Notes: generated from the sequence alone by a model not told the origin. A DNA stretch of 64,000 nt from Patescibacteria group bacterium (GCA_963169655.1 CAUJCM010000001.1:124001-188000), one strand, 5' to 3'; shown: positions 35,023 through 44,128, counted from the first letter of the stretch. Numbers and translations: made by a program.

Positions 35023-36067
35023 TTTGATCAATAATATCTTCTGGGATATTTTCTAAAGCTGTTTCTTCATCAATAATTCCGGCTTCAAGTAGTTCGCCAA
35101 CTGATTTTTTCATTGTTTGCATTCCTTCTTTAAATCCAGTTTCAATTGCAGAGTTAAGTTGATGAGTTTTATTTTTACGAATCATATTAGCTACAGCACT
35201 GTTGTTGACCATTATTTCAAGCGCAGCAACTCTGCCATTACCGTCTTTTGTTTTCATTAAAGTTTGCCAAACTACTGCTCTTAAAGTGTTGGAAAGTTGC
35301 AGACGAATTTGATTTTGTTGATTGGTTGGAAAGGCATCGATAATACGGTCTATTGCAGCAGCAGCTCCATTAGTATGTAAAGTTGCAAAAACTAAGTGAC
35401 CTGTTTCTGCAGCTGTTAATGCAAGAGCAATTGTTTCAAGATCTCTCATTTCACCAACTAAAATTACATCTGGATCTTCACGAAGAGCAGATTTTAAAGC
35501 TCTTTGAAAACTTAATGTATGAGTTCCAACTTCTCTTTGTTCAATGATACTTTTTACATTTTCATGGACATATTCGATTGGATCTTCAACTGTGATGATA
35601 TGTCTTGCACTATTAATATTAACTTCATTAACCATCGCAGCAAGTGTAGTTGATTTACCAGAACCTGTGGCTCCTGTAACTAAAACTAATCCTTGAGGCG
35701 ATGTTGCAATATCTTTTAATTTATCTGGTAAACCTAATTCGTCTAAAGTATGAACATTTTCTGGAATTACTCTAAAAGCTGCGGCAATTCCTTTTCTTTG
35801 AACAAAAACATTAACACGAAAACGTGCAATAGTTGGCACTTCAAGTGAAAAATCCATATCTAAACTAGTTGCAAATTCTTCTCTTTGTTTTTCTGTTAAA
35901 ATTTCAGAAATATAATCTTCAGCCATTTTTTTGGATAGAACTGGATGTTCCTCAATAGGTACTAAATCTCCATTAATACGAAGGATTGGCTTTGTCCCAG
36001 TTGTGATATAGATATCAGAAGCTTTGTATTGTACTGCTGTTCTGAAAATTTTGTCTAATTGAGCCAT
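35015..36067 (-). CDS. pilT: Type IV pilus retraction ATPase PilT
   Basis: 350 residues, the normal PilT length. The N-terminal PAS-like domain begins AVQYKASDIYITTGTKPILRI. The ATPase core has Walker A GATGSGKST (about 130), the Asp box (ITVEDPIEYVH), Walker B (DVILVGEMRDLETIALAL) and the His box (GHLVFATLHTNGA). PilT-specific features are MIRKNKTHQLNSAIETG and GMQTMKKSVGELLEAGII. PilT powers pilus retraction (twitching, DNA uptake). It is 21 bases after the unknown gene 36089-36655 and directly before five VirB2-like genes, an unusual setting away from the pilN-pilO-pilC operon. Confidence 0.93.
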   Translation of the reverse strand: MAQLDKIFRTAVQYKASDIYITTGTKPILRINGDLVPIEEHPVLSKKMAEDYISEILTEKQREEFATSLDMDFSLEVPTIARFRVNVFVQRKGIAAAFRVIPENVHTLDELGLPDKLKDIATSPQGLVLVTGATGSGKSTTLAAMVNEVNINSARHIITVEDPIEYVHENVKSIIEQREVGTHTLSFQRALKSALREDPDVILVGEMRDLETIALALTAAETGHLVFATLHTNGAAAAIDRIIDAFPTNQQNQIRLQLSNTLRAVVWQTLMKTKDGNGRVAALEIMVNNSAVANMIRKNKTHQLNSAIETGFKEGMQTMKKSVGELLEAGIIDEETALENIPEDIIDQNV

Positions 36068-36088
36068 ATTTTTTGTTTTTTATTTTTA

Positions 36089-36655
36089 TTAAATTTGAAA
36101 TTCATCTGGTTCTTCACTACCGTCAAATTGAGGTAAAACATTTTCAATTGCAGCCCATTCACTTTCTTCGTTTTCAGGGACTACAATTGTTACTTTATCT
36201 CCGATTTCTGCTTTGAAATATGTTACTGAAGCTAGTAGCACTTTATATGATTTTGCATTGGCAATAACTCTATATTGTCCTTCGTCATAAGTTAAAGTTC
36301 CAACAATTTTTTTCCTTTCTACTGGGCCAATTTGTTTGTAAAGGAAAGTGCCATCTTCAGTGATAGTTAACTTTAAAATATCACCAGGAATGAGTTTTGA
36401 TTTTGATGCATAGTTAGCTGGTACAGAATACATTCTACCTTCTGGCCCCATCATATTTTGACCGTCGAAACTACCTTCAATAATATGGCTTTCACCGATT
36501 TGCTTATGACTGCTTAATTTTTCAGCCATTTTGGCGATTTGATTATTTGCTGATTCTCCACTCAATTCAGCGATCATTTGTTTTGCTGATCTTATTGATG
36601 CTTCTGCACTGTCGAGGATTTCTTTAATTAAGGCTATTTTAGATGATTTTGACAT
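36089..36655 (-). CDS. Unknown protein with OB-like strands, first gene of the pilT operon
   Basis: 188 residues, no signal peptide or membrane helix. The first 50 residues are helical (EILDSAEASIRSAKQMIAEL). The rest (about 60-165) is beta-rich and seems to hold two small barrels. One includes GRMYSVPANYASKSKLIPGD with ILKLTITEDG; the second has RKKIVGTLTYDEGQYRVIA and GDKVTIVVPENEE. This is reminiscent of OB or TOBE folds or cell-wall-type SH3 folds, but I do not recognise the family. The tail is acidic. It heads the operon with pilT, so a regulatory or docking role for the ATPase is possible. Confidence 0.6.
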   Translation of the reverse strand: MSKSSKIALIKEILDSAEASIRSAKQMIAELSGESANNQIAKMAEKLSSHKQIGESHIIEGSFDGQNMMGPEGRMYSVPANYASKSKLIPGDILKLTITEDGTFLYKQIGPVERKKIVGTLTYDEGQYRVIANAKSYKVLLASVTYFKAEIGDKVTIVVPENEESEWAAIENVLPQFDGSEEPDEFQI

Positions 36656-36682
36656 ATTTTTTTGTGTTTTTATTTTAGTTCA

Positions 36683-36715
36683 TTTAATTATACCAAAAAA
36701 TAAGCCTTTAAACAA
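36683..36715 (-). promoter_or_regulatory. Promoter of the pilT-VirB2-like operon
   Basis: On the minus strand TTGTTT (36710-36715), a 17-base spacer and a perfect TATAAT (36687-36692) preceded by TGG. The core ATTTTTTGGTATAATTAAA (36683-36701) is identical to the promoter core at 23892-23910 in the pilus operon. Confidence 0.75.
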
Positions 36716-36767
36716 TTTTAAAAGCTAGAAAATGTAAATTTGCCAAGTGATTTTTAAAAATGTGAAT

Positions 36768-37121
36768 TTACTTTTGTTTTTTCTTTAAATATTTTTCAAG
36801 TAAAAATCTGCGGGTAGCACCAATATTATTGAAAATACGGAATGTAAATACAAATGCAGCAGCAAGGTACAGGTCTAAACCTAGTTTATCTCCCAAAATA
36901 GTGATGGCAATAGAAATAATTATATTAAATAGAAGTCCTGAAATAAAAATTATTCCATCAAAATTATCTTCTGTTGCTTCAGCCCTGATTGCACCAAATA
37001 AAGAATCAAATAATCCCATTATCATTACTGCTGAATATTTTGTGAGTTCAATAGGTATAGAAAAATTTAATGCAAATCCCGTAATTATACCGATAATTAT
37101 TCCTAAAAATGCCCAAATCAT
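36768..37121 (-). CDS. sbp: Small basic protein family (DUF1290/Sbp)
   Basis: 117 residues with four hydrophobic helices: MIWAFLGIIIGIITGFAL, SAVMIMGLFDSLFGAIRA, IIFISGLLFNIIISIAIT, and LYLAAAFVFTFRIFNN. The basic C terminus is YLKKKQK. FDSLFGAIRA and RIFNNIGATRR-type motifs match the DUF1290/Sbp family, membrane proteins usually encoded near ftsQ and ftsZ in Firmicutes. Here the gene lies one base after the FtsQ-like gene, supporting a cell-division context. Its molecular role is not known. Confidence 0.85.
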   Translation of the reverse strand: MIWAFLGIIIGIITGFALNFSIPIELTKYSAVMIMGLFDSLFGAIRAEATEDNFDGIIFISGLLFNIIISIAITILGDKLGLDLYLAAAFVFTFRIFNNIGATRRFLLEKYLKKKQK

Positions 37122-37122
37122 A

Positions 37123-38124
37123 TTATTTTAATTTATAAATTACTTTTTCAGCGTTAGCACTTGTTATTCTTAAGTCTATATACTGTATTGGCAAATTGTA
37201 AATATCTAATTTTGGTAAAGCTCTTTTTAACTTGTCAACTTGTATAAGCATGTCTTTACTCATATCAAACCAAACATCAAAATCTCTTTCAGTTTTTAAG
37301 TGTACTTCTTTGGCAACTTTTAAATATTTAATTTCTATTACTTTAAGCCCAAACTTTTCTTCAAATAAATTTACTAGTTTAATGATATAGTCTAGTTTTT
37401 CTTTATTTATTGGAAATTCATTAAGTTTTAGAGGTTTATTTGATTCAAGTCTGATATATGGCAAATTTGGATCTTCATCATTTTCAGTGATAAGCATGCC
37501 GTTAATATTGATACCAAATTTTTTTTCAATACGAAGTCCGTCTGGATCTTGAATATTTTCTACTAAATTGGCAATTACAGGATATTTTTCCAGGTTAATT
37601 TCAATACTATGAGGATATATTTTTTTTATGTCAGCAATTTTATAACGAGGATCTGATTGAATGATTAATTTGGATAGATTTTTTTCATTATACAAGATTA
37701 AGTTTTGGTTTAATAAAGCTTTACTAATTAAATTATTGAGAAATAGATTGCTAGTTATTTCTGTTTCTTCATCATAAATAGTAAAATCATAAATAATAAA
37801 GATTTCTGAAAAGAATAATATATATGTGGCTCCGATAGTACTTATGATTAATACAATGGAAATTAATAGTTTTTTCCAAAATGAACTATTGGTTTGGGTT
37901 AATCTTTTGGGTGGATTTGTTAAAGCACTTTGAGGAAGCTTTTTAAATCTTTTACGACGCTTTAGTATTTGTGAAGAAAAAGCTTCATTATTATGAGGTA
38001 AACTGTATGGGGATTTAGTTTGAGCAATAGAAGTCTTTCCAGTAATTTTTCTTTTACTTTTAAGATCAAGTTTTTTTTGCTTATCAAGAAAGCTTAATTT
38101 TTTTCTTTTTCTGAATATTCCCAT
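37123..38124 (-). CDS. ftsQ: FtsQ/DivIB-like cell division protein
   Basis: 333 residues. A long basic cytoplasmic tail (1-90) is followed by one membrane helix (about 92-112, LLISIVLIISTIGATYILFF) and an outside region with the POTRA-like pattern of FtsQ: NLIIQSDPRY-type text followed by IKKIYPHSIEINLEKYPVIA, which is the hallmark 'P.tl.v.v.er.p.a' stretch, and later VDKLKRALPKLDIYN and IQYIDLRI. FtsQ/DivIB bridges early and late divisome proteins. Position next to sbp supports the call. The cytoplasmic tail is unusually long and lysine-rich. Confidence 0.75.
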   Translation of the reverse strand: MGIFRKRKKLSFLDKQKKLDLKSKRKITGKTSIAQTKSPYSLPHNNEAFSSQILKRRKRFKKLPQSALTNPPKRLTQTNSSFWKKLLISIVLIISTIGATYILFFSEIFIIYDFTIYDEETEITSNLFLNNLISKALLNQNLILYNEKNLSKLIIQSDPRYKIADIKKIYPHSIEINLEKYPVIANLVENIQDPDGLRIEKKFGININGMLITENDEDPNLPYIRLESNKPLKLNEFPINKEKLDYIIKLVNLFEEKFGLKVIEIKYLKVAKEVHLKTERDFDVWFDMSKDMLIQVDKLKRALPKLDIYNLPIQYIDLRITSANAEKVIYKLK

Positions 38125-38147
38125 TTAAAAACTTTAGAAACTTTGTT

Positions 38148-39536
38148 CTAAAGATATAATATGCAAAGAATAGTGACAAGTAATAAGCCAAAAAATGTAT
38201 ATGCCAAAGGTTTAATTATTTTTCTATTTCCAAAAATATAAGTTGTGGCAACTTTTTGTAATATATTGAGGTAAATAATAATTATAATTAGGTTTTTTGC
38301 AGTACTGGCTGCAAAAGTTTTGCCAACCAAATCTGTTGTTGAAATGATTACAGGATCTCCAATAGTAAAAAATGCAATTAAACTAGAAAATAAGTAATAG
38401 TAATTTATATTTGCGAAGTGCAAGGTAATGTTAGCTATTAACATCGCTGTAATAATTAACAAAGTTAATTGTATGGCACTTTTGAGATTTAATGGAGATT
38501 TAATTTGGTCTGGATTCTCTTCAATATTTTTATTTTTATCTGTTTTTTTTCCATATAAATAAATTATTGAACCAGATAAATATAAATAACCTAACATTAT
38601 TAATAAACTAGGTAATACAGTTAATGAAAATTCACTATTAATGGTGTTTATTAAAATAAAAAGTTTAATCATACTGCTACCAGATGCCAATATCATGCCT
38701 GAGGCAAATGAGTAATATATTTTTTTATTTTTTTTACTGGTAATGGCTAAATGTAAGGCTGTTGCACTGCTAGAATAAAGTCCACCTATCATCCCAGTTA
38801 GACTGAAGGCATTATTCTTCCCAAATAATTTAACTAAAATATAGCCTAAGAAATTAATACCACTAATAAGTACGACTAATAGCCAGATGACATATGGATT
38901 TAGTATATTGGTTTGAAGATTATATATATTTGAGGTTAATTCATTAGATGAAATAGTTATTTGGTTAATATTACTAATGTTTTGTTCTATTGCGAAATTA
39001 TTAGGTAATATGTAATTGATAATATCTTGGTCATAAGCTTTATTTGGAAGAAATGGCAAAATTATAAAAGCTATAATGATGAATATTAAAGCATCTATAA
39101 TTTCACTATAATTTAAAGTTTGAATAAATTTGTGTAGAGAATATTTTATAGATAATACAAAAGTAATAATAATGGCTACAGTAAGTGCTACTTTTATTTC
39201 TCCAAGAAAAGCTAAACCGCCTAATAAAAAAACAAGGATGAAACTTATTGAACTTTTATAACTAATAAATTTTCTTGTTTCTCTTTCTAAAAAAATAGGT
39301 ATTAAAGAGATTATAATGGTAGTGATAAAAGAAATAATAAAAATGCTGGAGTAATAAATGGTGCTAAAATACATGGAAATGCCTCCAAATACCCCAATAA
39401 GTATATTACTTCTTATTCCTATTGAATGTTCTTCATTATTTATTTGTAGTGATTTTTCTCTTTCTAATCCTACTATTAAACCAATAAGAGCACTAATGAA
39501 TAATCGTACTATTAAAATATTTGTGTCTAATGACAT
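38148..39536 (-). CDS. MgtC/SapB family protein with DUF4010-type C-terminal region
   Basis: 462 residues with about 12 membrane helices. The N-terminal 140 residues match MgtC: LFISALIGLIVGLEREKS and the IGIRSNILIGVFGGIS motif. The rest resembles DUF4010, with GLYSSSATALHLAITSKKN, LASGSSMIKLFILI and FFTIGDPVIISTTDLVGKTF. MgtC proteins affect magnesium balance and F-ATPase activity; the long MgtC-DUF4010 form is common but uncharacterised. It is 23 bases upstream of the FtsQ-like gene on the same strand and probably co-transcribed. Confidence 0.85.
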   Translation of the reverse strand: MSLDTNILIVRLFISALIGLIVGLEREKSLQINNEEHSIGIRSNILIGVFGGISMYFSTIYYSSIFIISFITTIIISLIPIFLERETRKFISYKSSISFILVFLLGGLAFLGEIKVALTVAIIITFVLSIKYSLHKFIQTLNYSEIIDALIFIIIAFIILPFLPNKAYDQDIINYILPNNFAIEQNISNINQITISSNELTSNIYNLQTNILNPYVIWLLVVLISGINFLGYILVKLFGKNNAFSLTGMIGGLYSSSATALHLAITSKKNKKIYYSFASGMILASGSSMIKLFILINTINSEFSLTVLPSLLIMLGYLYLSGSIIYLYGKKTDKNKNIEENPDQIKSPLNLKSAIQLTLLIITAMLIANITLHFANINYYYLFSSLIAFFTIGDPVIISTTDLVGKTFAASTAKNLIIIIIYLNILQKVATTYIFGNRKIIKPLAYTFFGLLLVTILCILYL

Positions 39537-39616
39537 AGATATAAATTAAATCTTATAATTTTACCATTAATAAGAGATTTTGTGTAGAACTAAAGTTCTA
39601 TAATTTAATTAATACT

Positions 39617-39648
39617 AAAAAAAACACTTTTTATTTAAGTGCTTTTTT
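39617..39648 (-). terminator. Intrinsic terminator after the 78-residue basic protein gene
   Basis: AAGCACTT and AAGTGTTT arms around a 7-base AT loop, flanked by an A run on one side and a T run on the other. It works as a hairpin plus U tract in both directions; the minus-strand gene ending at 39672 is the obvious user. Confidence 0.7.
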
Positions 39649-39671
39649 CAGAAGTTGCTATTGGAAAATAA

Positions 39672-39908
39672 TTATTTAGAAGTTGCTTTCTTAGCTTTGA
39701 CACTTGTTTTAGGCTTGGAGGAAGCTTTTTTTATTGTTTTAGCCATTTTTACTTTTTTACCATATCTAGCTTCATGTAAAGCTTGAAGTAGTGGTGCTTT
39801 ATTTAATTTAGATTGGACTTTATTCTTCCTTTTTCTAAGTTTAGATTTTGGTCTTGAAGCATTCATAGTGCTTAAACCGTGTTGATGATTTACATGCTTA
39901 TTTGACAT
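39672..39908 (-). CDS. Small highly basic protein, unknown
   Basis: 78 residues, about one third lysine or arginine. The first half (MSNKHVNHQHGLSTMNASRP then KSKLRKRKNKVQSKLNKAPL) is polar and basic, the middle QALHEARYGKKVKMA may be a short helix, and the end is a flexible Lys/Ala/Ser/Thr tail (AKTIKKASSKPKTSVKAKKA). This composition suggests nucleic-acid or ribosome binding, similar to histone H1-like tails. I do not recognise the family. A terminator directly follows, and a second small gene lies 69 bases upstream. Confidence 0.6.
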   Translation of the reverse strand: MSNKHVNHQHGLSTMNASRPKSKLRKRKNKVQSKLNKAPLLQALHEARYGKKVKMAKTIKKASSKPKTSVKAKKATSK

Positions 39909-39977
39909 ATTTTTATTCTTTAAATTTCAGAAATTGTGGTTATTAAAGCTGAGACCATTTGAAAAGTCAACTTGAAA

Positions 39978-40184
39978 CTATCGTTTTGGGTAATTCTCTA
40001 ATGAAGAATTGAGGTGTGATAATAAAAAATCTCCTTTTAAAAAATCTCCTTTTAAAATGATTTCTACTATATCTCTAATTTGTTCTTGTAGCATTTCTGC
40101 TTCTTGATAATTTTCACATTTTTGATAAAGATCAAGAATATCTTCTTGTAAACACGGTATTTTAATTTGTTTAATATTGTCCAT
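39978..40184 (-). CDS. Small unknown protein with an in-frame 15-base duplication
   Basis: 68 residues, mostly helical (IPCLQEDILDLYQKCENYQE, AEMLQEQIRDIVEIIL). Near the C terminus it contains KGDFLKGDFL, coded by a perfect tandem repeat of 15 bases at 40024-40053. It may be a small helical hairpin protein. The duplication keeps the frame, which suggests that the frame is or was coding. There is no recognisable family, and the gene could be spurious; it is 94 bases downstream of typA on the same strand. Confidence 0.45.
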   Translation of the reverse strand: MDNIKQIKIPCLQEDILDLYQKCENYQEAEMLQEQIRDIVEIILKGDFLKGDFLLSHLNSSLENYPKR

Positions 40185-40278
40185 TATTTTTTAAATTAGT
40201 TTTGATATATTTAAACCAAGATTTAATAATCGTCAATTATTTATTAATTGATTTATTTAAAAATTAACTTAAAAATTA

Positions 40279-42081
40279 TTAATTTTTTCCAGCTCTTTTT
40301 CTTTCATTTTCTGTTAAGAGCTTTTTTCTAAGTCTGATTGATTGTGGAGTAATTTCTACTAATTCATCATTTTGAATATATTCTAATCCTTTTTCAAGGG
40401 TAATGATTCGTGGAGGTATTAATTTAATAGCATCATCAGAACTAGTTGTTCTCATATTAGTTAATTTCTTTTCTTTAGTTGGATTAACTATTAAGTCTTC
40501 TGATCTTGCATTTTCTCCAATAATCATGCCTTCATAAACAGGAGTTGTAGGAGTTATAAAAATGGTTCCTCTTTCTTGTAAATTCCAAAGAGCAAAAGCA
40601 ACTGCTACTCCTTGTTCTCCAGAAACTAAAACTCCATTTGTTCTTTGTGGAATATCTCCTTTGTGTAAATCATATTTCAAGAAACTATGGTCCATTAGTC
40701 CTTCTCCTTTAGTGTCCATAATAAATTCAGATCTAAAACCAAGTAATCCTCGAGTAGGAATTTCATATTCAATTTTAGTAATTCCGTTTTCACTTTGCAT
40801 ATCTTTCATTTCCCCTTTACGACGACCCAATTTTTCAATTACTGTTCCTGAAAAATTATCTGGTACATTAATGACTAAATGTTCAATTGGTTCTTCTTTT
40901 TTACCATCAACCATTTTGGTAATTACTTCTGGTTGAGATACTTGAAGTTCAAATCCTTCTCTCCTCATATTTTCTAGAAGTACTGATAAATGTAATTCAC
41001 CCCTTCCAGATACCTTGTAACCATCTGTTCCAGCAATAGGTTCAACTCTAAGACCTACATTTGTTTGTAATTCTCTTTCTAACCTATCTTTAATATGACG
41101 AGTAGTCACAAATTTTCCTTCTTTACCTGCAAAAGGGGAGTTGTTTACGAGAAAGTTCATAGATAAAGTGGGTTCATCTATTTGTAAAGCCGGTAAGGCT
41201 TCTGGTTTGGAAGGATCAGCAATAGTTTCACCAATTGTAATGTCTGGAATACCAGCAACTGCTACAATTTCTCCAGCTGGTGCAGATGCAACTTCTTTTT
41301 GTCTAATACCTTCATAGATGAAAATCTTTGTAATTTTTGAAGACTTAGTGGTTCCGTCTAATTTGCATACAGTGATATTTTGTCCAACTTTAATAATACC
41401 TTTAGATACTCTACCAACAGCAATTCTTCCAATATAATCATCGTATGCAAGATTAGTAACTTGCATTTGTAGTGGTTCAGCTTCTAGTGTTTCATTATAT
41501 AGTGGAACATGTTTGATAATAGTTTCAAAGAGAGGAGTTAAATCTTTACTTTCATCATTGATATTATGTTTTGCTATGCCTTGTTTTCCAATAGCATAAA
41601 TGATTGGAAAATCTAGTTGCTCATCATTTGCACCGAGTTTAACAAAAAGATCAAATAGCATATCAACTACTATTTCAGCTCTTTGATCTGGTTTATCTAT
41701 TTTATTAATTACTACTATTGGCTTGTGACCTAGTTGTAAAGATTTGGATAAAACAAATTTGGTTTGAGGCATTGGACCTTCTTTAGCATCTACCAGTAAA
41801 ATAACACAATCAACCATTTTAAGGACTCTTTCTACTTCAGATCCAAAATCAGCATGCCCAGGTGTATCAACTATATTAATTTTTATATCATTGTAAAAAG
41901 CAGAACAGTTTTTTGCGAGAATTGTTATTCCTCTTTCTATTTCTTGAGCATTTGAGTCCATAACTCTATCACTTACTTTTTCATGAGAAGTGAAAACATG
42001 CCCTTGTTTTAAAAGGTGATCTGTTAAAGTTGTTTTTCCGTGATCAACGTGTGCAATAATAGCGATTGATAGTGTTTTCAT
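40279..42081 (-). CDS. typA: Translational GTPase TypA/BipA
   Basis: 600 residues. A ribosome-binding GTPase of the EF-G family linked to stress and 50S assembly. G1 is AHVDHGKT (about 10-17), followed by RGITI (switch I), DTPGHADF (G3), NKIDKP (G4), domain II ([19 protein letters not shown]), the EF-G-like domains III and V ([40 protein letters not shown]) and the TypA-specific C-terminal domain ([30 protein letters not shown]). Length and motif order are canonical. Confidence 0.97.
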   Translation of the reverse strand: MKTLSIAIIAHVDHGKTTLTDHLLKQGHVFTSHEKVSDRVMDSNAQEIERGITILAKNCSAFYNDIKINIVDTPGHADFGSEVERVLKMVDCVILLVDAKEGPMPQTKFVLSKSLQLGHKPIVVINKIDKPDQRAEIVVDMLFDLFVKLGANDEQLDFPIIYAIGKQGIAKHNINDESKDLTPLFETIIKHVPLYNETLEAEPLQMQVTNLAYDDYIGRIAVGRVSKGIIKVGQNITVCKLDGTTKSSKITKIFIYEGIRQKEVASAPAGEIVAVAGIPDITIGETIADPSKPEALPALQIDEPTLSMNFLVNNSPFAGKEGKFVTTRHIKDRLERELQTNVGLRVEPIAGTDGYKVSGRGELHLSVLLENMRREGFELQVSQPEVITKMVDGKKEEPIEHLVINVPDNFSGTVIEKLGRRKGEMKDMQSENGITKIEYEIPTRGLLGFRSEFIMDTKGEGLMDHSFLKYDLHKGDIPQRTNGVLVSGEQGVAVAFALWNLQERGTIFITPTTPVYEGMIIGENARSEDLIVNPTKEKKLTNMRTTSSDDAIKLIPPRIITLEKGLEYIQNDELVEITPQSIRLRKKLLTENERKRAGKN

Positions 42082-42120
42082 ATATTTAATGTCTTGTGCT
42101 AAGCGGTTTTTAACTTGCGT

Positions 42121-42149
42121 ATTTTAGTTTTAAAGTTCTTTCAACGCAA
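42121..42149 (-). promoter_or_regulatory. Probable typA promoter
   Basis: On the minus strand TTGCGT (42144-42149), a 17-base spacer and TAAAAT (42121-42126), about 40 bases upstream of the typA ATG. Confidence 0.55.
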
Positions 42150-42335
42150 TAGAAACTTTGTTAAATAAAGGGTTTTTGAATGTTTTTTATAAAAATTAAG
42201 TTAAAAAATGTGGGTTTTATTAACAATAATTATAGATGAATAGTCATTTATTTTTTGTTTTTTGAATGATTGTGATGGAAAAGATAGATGTGATTATATT
42301 AATAGAATTTAATATATAGCTTAATTTTATATGTT

Positions 42336-42394
42336 ACCCTGCCCCTTGGGTGGGTGGGGGATAGGGATGGAAAAAATTATAAAATAATTTTTTA
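42336..42394 (+). repeat. Dispersed G-rich repeat, copy C
   Basis: The same island as copies A, B and D: C runs (ACCCTGCCCC), then on the plus strand GGG, GGG, GGGGG and GGG with spacers of 1-3 bases (42347-42366), and the tail AATTATAAAATAATTTTTT. It lies in the 362-base gap between the metallopeptidase gene and typA, both on the minus strand, so here the G-rich strand is opposite to both neighbours. Apart from this repeat and the typA promoter nothing is seen in 42082-42443. Confidence 0.75.
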
Positions 42395-42443
42395 TAAAAG
42401 CAATATGATGAGGATTGAAGATTTTTTTACTATATTGGCGCTA

Positions 42444-42956
42444 TTAATTGTGGTTTTTTGTTAAATTCTCTTTTAAAAATTCTTTTTCTAAATTTCTAAG
42501 TTTTCTTCTGTGCATTTTATGATTGGGATCAAATTTTTCTACTACTTTCCAGAATTTTTTGGAATGATTCATTTCAAATAAGTGGCTATATTCATGTGCT
42601 ACGATATATTTTTGAATATTTATTGGTAATTTGGCTAGATTGATATTGAAATTTAAATTATTATTTCCTGATGCAGATCCCCACCTTGATGTCATTTGTT
42701 TATAACGAATTTTATTAATATTTCGAGGAAATCTTTGATGTAAATCTTTGAGAGTGTTTTCGGTGATTGCTTTGGTTGAAGAGATATATAATTTATCTAT
42801 TAAAATTTTGACTTGAGTTTTTTGTTGTTTAGAACTCAGATCATAACAAAGAGTAATTAAAGCAAAATCAGTAAAAATTTCTAATTTAGATTTTTTAAGT
42901 GAGTGATAATCTATTTTTATTGGTAATTTTTGACCTTGATAAATTAAGTTTTTCAT
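42444..42956 (-). CDS. YgjP-like metal-dependent hydrolase (DUF45, M48-like)
   Basis: 170 residues. The zinc motif HEYSH (in VAHEYSHLFEMNHSKKFW, about 120-138) plus the third-ligand histidine in NHSKKFW define the YgjP/WSS1-SprT-like metallopeptidase group. Upstream of it is the family's RWGSASGNNNLNFN segment (here TSRWGSASGNN). The N-terminal part is a beta-rich lead-in. The protein is shorter than E. coli YgjP mainly at the N terminus. Its start overlaps the dus stop by four bases (ATGA), so the two are coupled. Substrate unknown. Confidence 0.88.
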   Translation of the reverse strand: MKNLIYQGQKLPIKIDYHSLKKSKLEIFTDFALITLCYDLSSKQQKTQVKILIDKLYISSTKAITENTLKDLHQRFPRNINKIRYKQMTSRWGSASGNNNLNFNINLAKLPINIQKYIVAHEYSHLFEMNHSKKFWKVVEKFDPNHKMHRRKLRNLEKEFLKENLTKNHN

Positions 42957-44008
42957 TCGAGATTAATGTTTTTGATGATATTTTCAACTTCATCTGCTGA
43001 ATTACAACGAATTAATTGCATTCTTAATTCTTTAGCATTTGGAAAATCTGTACAATACCAACCTAAATGTTTTTTCATAGGAGCAAATGATTTTTCTCCT
43101 ATACCAAATATTTTTTCGTAAGCTTTTGCATGTTCTAATGCAACTTCTAATTTTTGTTTGAGGCTTTTATGTTCACCTCTAAATATCCAAGGTTCACCAT
43201 AAGAACCTCTACCAATTAAAACCCCATCTACTCCATAATTTTTAATATTTTCATAAGCAATTTCTAAAGATTTAACATCTCCATTTCCAAGGATGGTTGT
43301 TTTTAAACCACTTTGATGAATTAATTCTGCAGCTTTAGCTATTTCATTCCAATTGGCGAGTCCTGTGTACATTTGTTTAAGAGTTCTTCCGTGTAATGTA
43401 ATATTGGCTGGTTCTTCTTCTAATAAATTTTTAATCCAATCTAATGTGACTATTTGATCATAACCAATGCGTGTTTTTACTGAAATTGGTAAAATTTTTC
43501 TTTCAGTTATAATATTTTTCTCTTTTTTTAATTCTTGAATATATTGAAAAATTAAAGGATCTAAGTCCAATTCCTCTAGAGTTTTGCCATTTGACCAATC
43601 TTCTACAGCTTGCTTACAGGTTTTGATTATTTCTCTTGCTAAATCTGGTGTTTTGATTAGTCCAGCACCTGCTCCGTTTCCAGAAACTGCTTTTGAAGGA
43701 CATCCCATATTGATGTCGATACCATCAAAACCTAATTCACAAACGATAATTGCTGTTTTATAAAATGCTTTTGGATTAATACCATAAATTTGAGCTACAA
43801 TTGGTCTTTCTATTTCATTGTATATAAAAGCTGATAGAGCTTTAATTCCTGCATGATTGATTGCTTCTACATTTGTAAATTCGGTAATTAAAAGAGAAGG
43901 TTTACCATATTTGGCCGTGATAAATCTGAAAGGAGCATCAGACACACCATCCATTGGAGAAAGTCCAATGATAGGTTTTTCTAATTGATCCCAAAATCCT
44001 CTTTGCAT
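42953..44008 (-). CDS. dus: tRNA-dihydrouridine synthase
   Basis: 351 residues. An FMN enzyme that reduces uridines in the tRNA D-loop. The TIM barrel begins GLSPMDGVSDAPFRFITAKY. The conserved catalytic region IDINMGCPSKAVSGNGAGAGL carries the proton-donating cysteine. Further motifs are ISVKTRIGYD, ITLHGRTLKQMYTGLANW, ILGNGDVKSLE and GVLIGRGSYGEPWIF. An insertion of about 30 residues (IFQYIQELKKEKNII) lies between the catalytic loop and the VKTRIGY strand. It ends in TGA overlapping the metallopeptidase start and diverges from phosphoketolase. Confidence 0.95.
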   Translation of the reverse strand: MQRGFWDQLEKPIIGLSPMDGVSDAPFRFITAKYGKPSLLITEFTNVEAINHAGIKALSAFIYNEIERPIVAQIYGINPKAFYKTAIIVCELGFDGIDINMGCPSKAVSGNGAGAGLIKTPDLAREIIKTCKQAVEDWSNGKTLEELDLDPLIFQYIQELKKEKNIITERKILPISVKTRIGYDQIVTLDWIKNLLEEEPANITLHGRTLKQMYTGLANWNEIAKAAELIHQSGLKTTILGNGDVKSLEIAYENIKNYGVDGVLIGRGSYGEPWIFRGEHKSLKQKLEVALEHAKAYEKIFGIGEKSFAPMKKHLGWYCTDFPNAKELRMQLIRCNSADEVENIIKNINLE

Positions 44009-44099
44009 TTTTTCTAAATTATTTTGTGATACTAGAATTTACCTTGTTAATTGGCTTTTTGTCAAAAATTTTTATACTGTGTTTTAATTTGTTAGTAAC

Positions 44100-44128
44100 T
44101 TGTGAAACTAAGGCTTTTATGTTAAAAT
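44100..44128 (+). promoter_or_regulatory. Promoter of the phosphoketolase gene
   Basis: TTGTGA (44100-44105), a 17-base spacer and TAAAAT (44123-44128), 35 bases before the ATG. The leader after it is only A and T apart from a few bases and has no Shine-Dalgarno sequence. Confidence 0.6.
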
